Below are positions 7,087 through 7,961 of a DNA stretch of 7,961 bases, one piece after another. The first letter of the stretch is position 1; the number at the start of each line of letters is the position of its first letter. The DNA is from CAYFJO01 sp964343305 (GTDB lineage: Bacteria; Planctomycetota; Planctomycetia; Pirellulales; Pirellulaceae): positions 1 to 7,961 of the forward strand of contig CAYFJO010000479.1 in the NCBI GenBank assembly GCA_964343305.1, read 5' to 3'. Made by a program: the position numbers and the translations under genes. A model generated the notes under the pieces. That model was not told where the DNA came from. It did not search any database and was given only the letters and a program-made list of their open reading frames with translations.

Positions 7087-7934
7087 ACGATCGTGAACCA
7101 TCTGACGATTTGCTGGATCGCGCGTTTGAGTCACTGAGGACCGCGCCCGTTTCCGATGGACCGCCGCCCCATGTTGTGGCCTCGACGGTCGAGGCCATTC
7201 ACTCTTCAAAAACCGAGCCGGAAGAAACTCGGCTTGCTGATAGGAGAAGGATTATGTTTCGTATTGCTCGTTTCAGCGGCGCGACAGCCGTGGCTTTGCT
7301 GCTTTGCTTCGTTGTCGTGTGGACGCTCGTGATCGATCGCGGTGCAAACGTGGCGTTTGCCGACGTGATTGACACCCTGAAAAATGTCAAGTCAGCGACT
7401 TGTGTGAACCGGCAGACGATTGGCCGTCAAAGCGAAATGACGTTCAAGATGTATCTCTTGCCGGATCGCATTCGCATGGAAAATCGCGACGTGACAATCG
7501 TAGTCGTGGATTACCAGCAGCAGAAGGCGCTTCAGTTGGTGCCACCACTGAAGACAGCACAAACAATCGAACTCCGCGGAGCGGTCGACCCGTCGGCTTT
7601 GACAAATCCGCTGGAACAACTCCAGCAGCTCAAGCCCGACGATGCCGTGTCGCAAGGCGAGGAAATGGCGGGTGACCGCCGTCTTCTTATTTACAAAGTG
7701 GAGAAAGCACAACTGTTCGACGTGAAGGGTCCAATGACGTTATGGATTGACCCCAAAACCGAATTGCCTGTCAAGATCCACATCGAGCACACGGATGCCA
7801 AGACGACGAGATCGCTGACGTTTGAGGACTTCAAGTGGAACGAGCCGTTCGACAAGACACTGTTTAGCCTCCAGGTTCCTGACGGATACACCGTTGGCAA
7901 TCCGGGTGGTGCCCCACCGCCGGACGACCAATAG
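7083..7934 (+). CDS. Single-pass membrane protein with LolA/RseB-like exported domain, possible sigma partner
   Basis: A 283-residue protein. Residues 1-62 are charged and probably cytoplasmic, with a helical DDLLDRAFESLR segment and PPPHVVASTVEAI; residues ~64-84 (ATAVALLLCFVVVWTLVI core) are one membrane helix; from ~92 (FADVIDTLKNVKSATC) to the C-terminus lies a beta-rich domain like LolA/RseB-type lipoprotein-binding folds, with the YLLPDRIRMEN, LWIDPKTELPVKI and FDKTLFSLQVPDGY elements common in planctomycete members. The start at 7083 is chosen because it overlaps the sigma stop (ATGA) and the protein N-terminus fits the family; the frame is open back to 6822 only because of the sigma deletion. 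The ribosome site is weak, as expected for a coupled gene, so the sigma damage may have changed its expression. Sensing or holding the sigma factor, as RseA/RseB do, is inferred from topology and position only. Confidence 0.75.
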   Translation: MNDREPSDDLLDRAFESLRTAPVSDGPPPHVVASTVEAIHSSKTEPEETRLADRRRIMFRIARFSGATAVALLLCFVVVWTLVIDRGANVAFADVIDTLKNVKSATCVNRQTIGRQSEMTFKMYLLPDRIRMENRDVTIVVVDYQQQKALQLVPPLKTAQTIELRGAVDPSALTNPLEQLQQLKPDDAVSQGEEMAGDRRLLIYKVEKAQLFDVKGPMTLWIDPKTELPVKIHIEHTDAKTTRSLTFEDFKWNEPFDKTLFSLQVPDGYTVGNPGGAPPPDDQ

Positions 7935-7961
7935 CGGAACGCTGTTGTGTGCGAATGGCTC

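Overview
The window looks like a piece of a planctomycete chromosome, probably from the marine Pirellulales (Rhodopirellula-like) group. This is an inference from three things: a secreted sulfatase, an ECF sigma remnant coupled to a membrane protein with a LolA/RseB-like exported domain, and a secreted TolB-type beta-propeller protein. No rRNA or other marker gene is present, so the taxonomy is not proven. No tRNA, rRNA, CRISPR array or intact mobile element was seen.

Positions 1-3656 (minus strand) hold four co-oriented genes, in transcription order: an aldo/keto reductase very like plant L-galactose dehydrogenase, a zinc-dependent medium-chain alcohol dehydrogenase, a tagaturonate epimerase (UxaE family), and the N-terminal part of a secreted sulfatase that runs off the left edge. 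An AraC-family regulator (3820-4710, plus strand) diverges from them across a 163-bp region that carries repeated CGGCA motifs, a tandem 8-mer and a TTGACA box. Together the genes suggest an oxidative route for L-galactose: L-galactose to L-galactono-lactone/L-galactonate (reductase-family enzyme), to D-tagaturonate (dehydrogenase), to D-fructuronate (epimerase). The sulfatase would fit release of sugar from sulfated algal polymers. A lactonase and the later hexuronate steps are not in the window.

Positions 4711-5415 hold no convincing gene. The only clear structures are a strong GC-rich hairpin and a nested inverted repeat near 5176-5243.

Positions 5416-6336 (minus strand) encode a secreted PD40/TolB-like beta-propeller protein of unknown role. 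A roughly 485-bp divergent spacer follows, with a 14-bp palindrome, a weak terminator-like hairpin and an ECF-type promoter-like sequence.

Positions 6822-7934 (plus strand) hold a broken ECF sigma-factor gene that keeps only its first ~19 codons and its region 4, in different frames. Its old stop codon overlaps the start of a single-pass membrane protein with a LolA/RseB-like domain, which may be the partner or anti-sigma of the lost sigma factor. The deletion has put the sigma start in frame with this membrane protein, so a 370-codon hybrid reading frame now exists.
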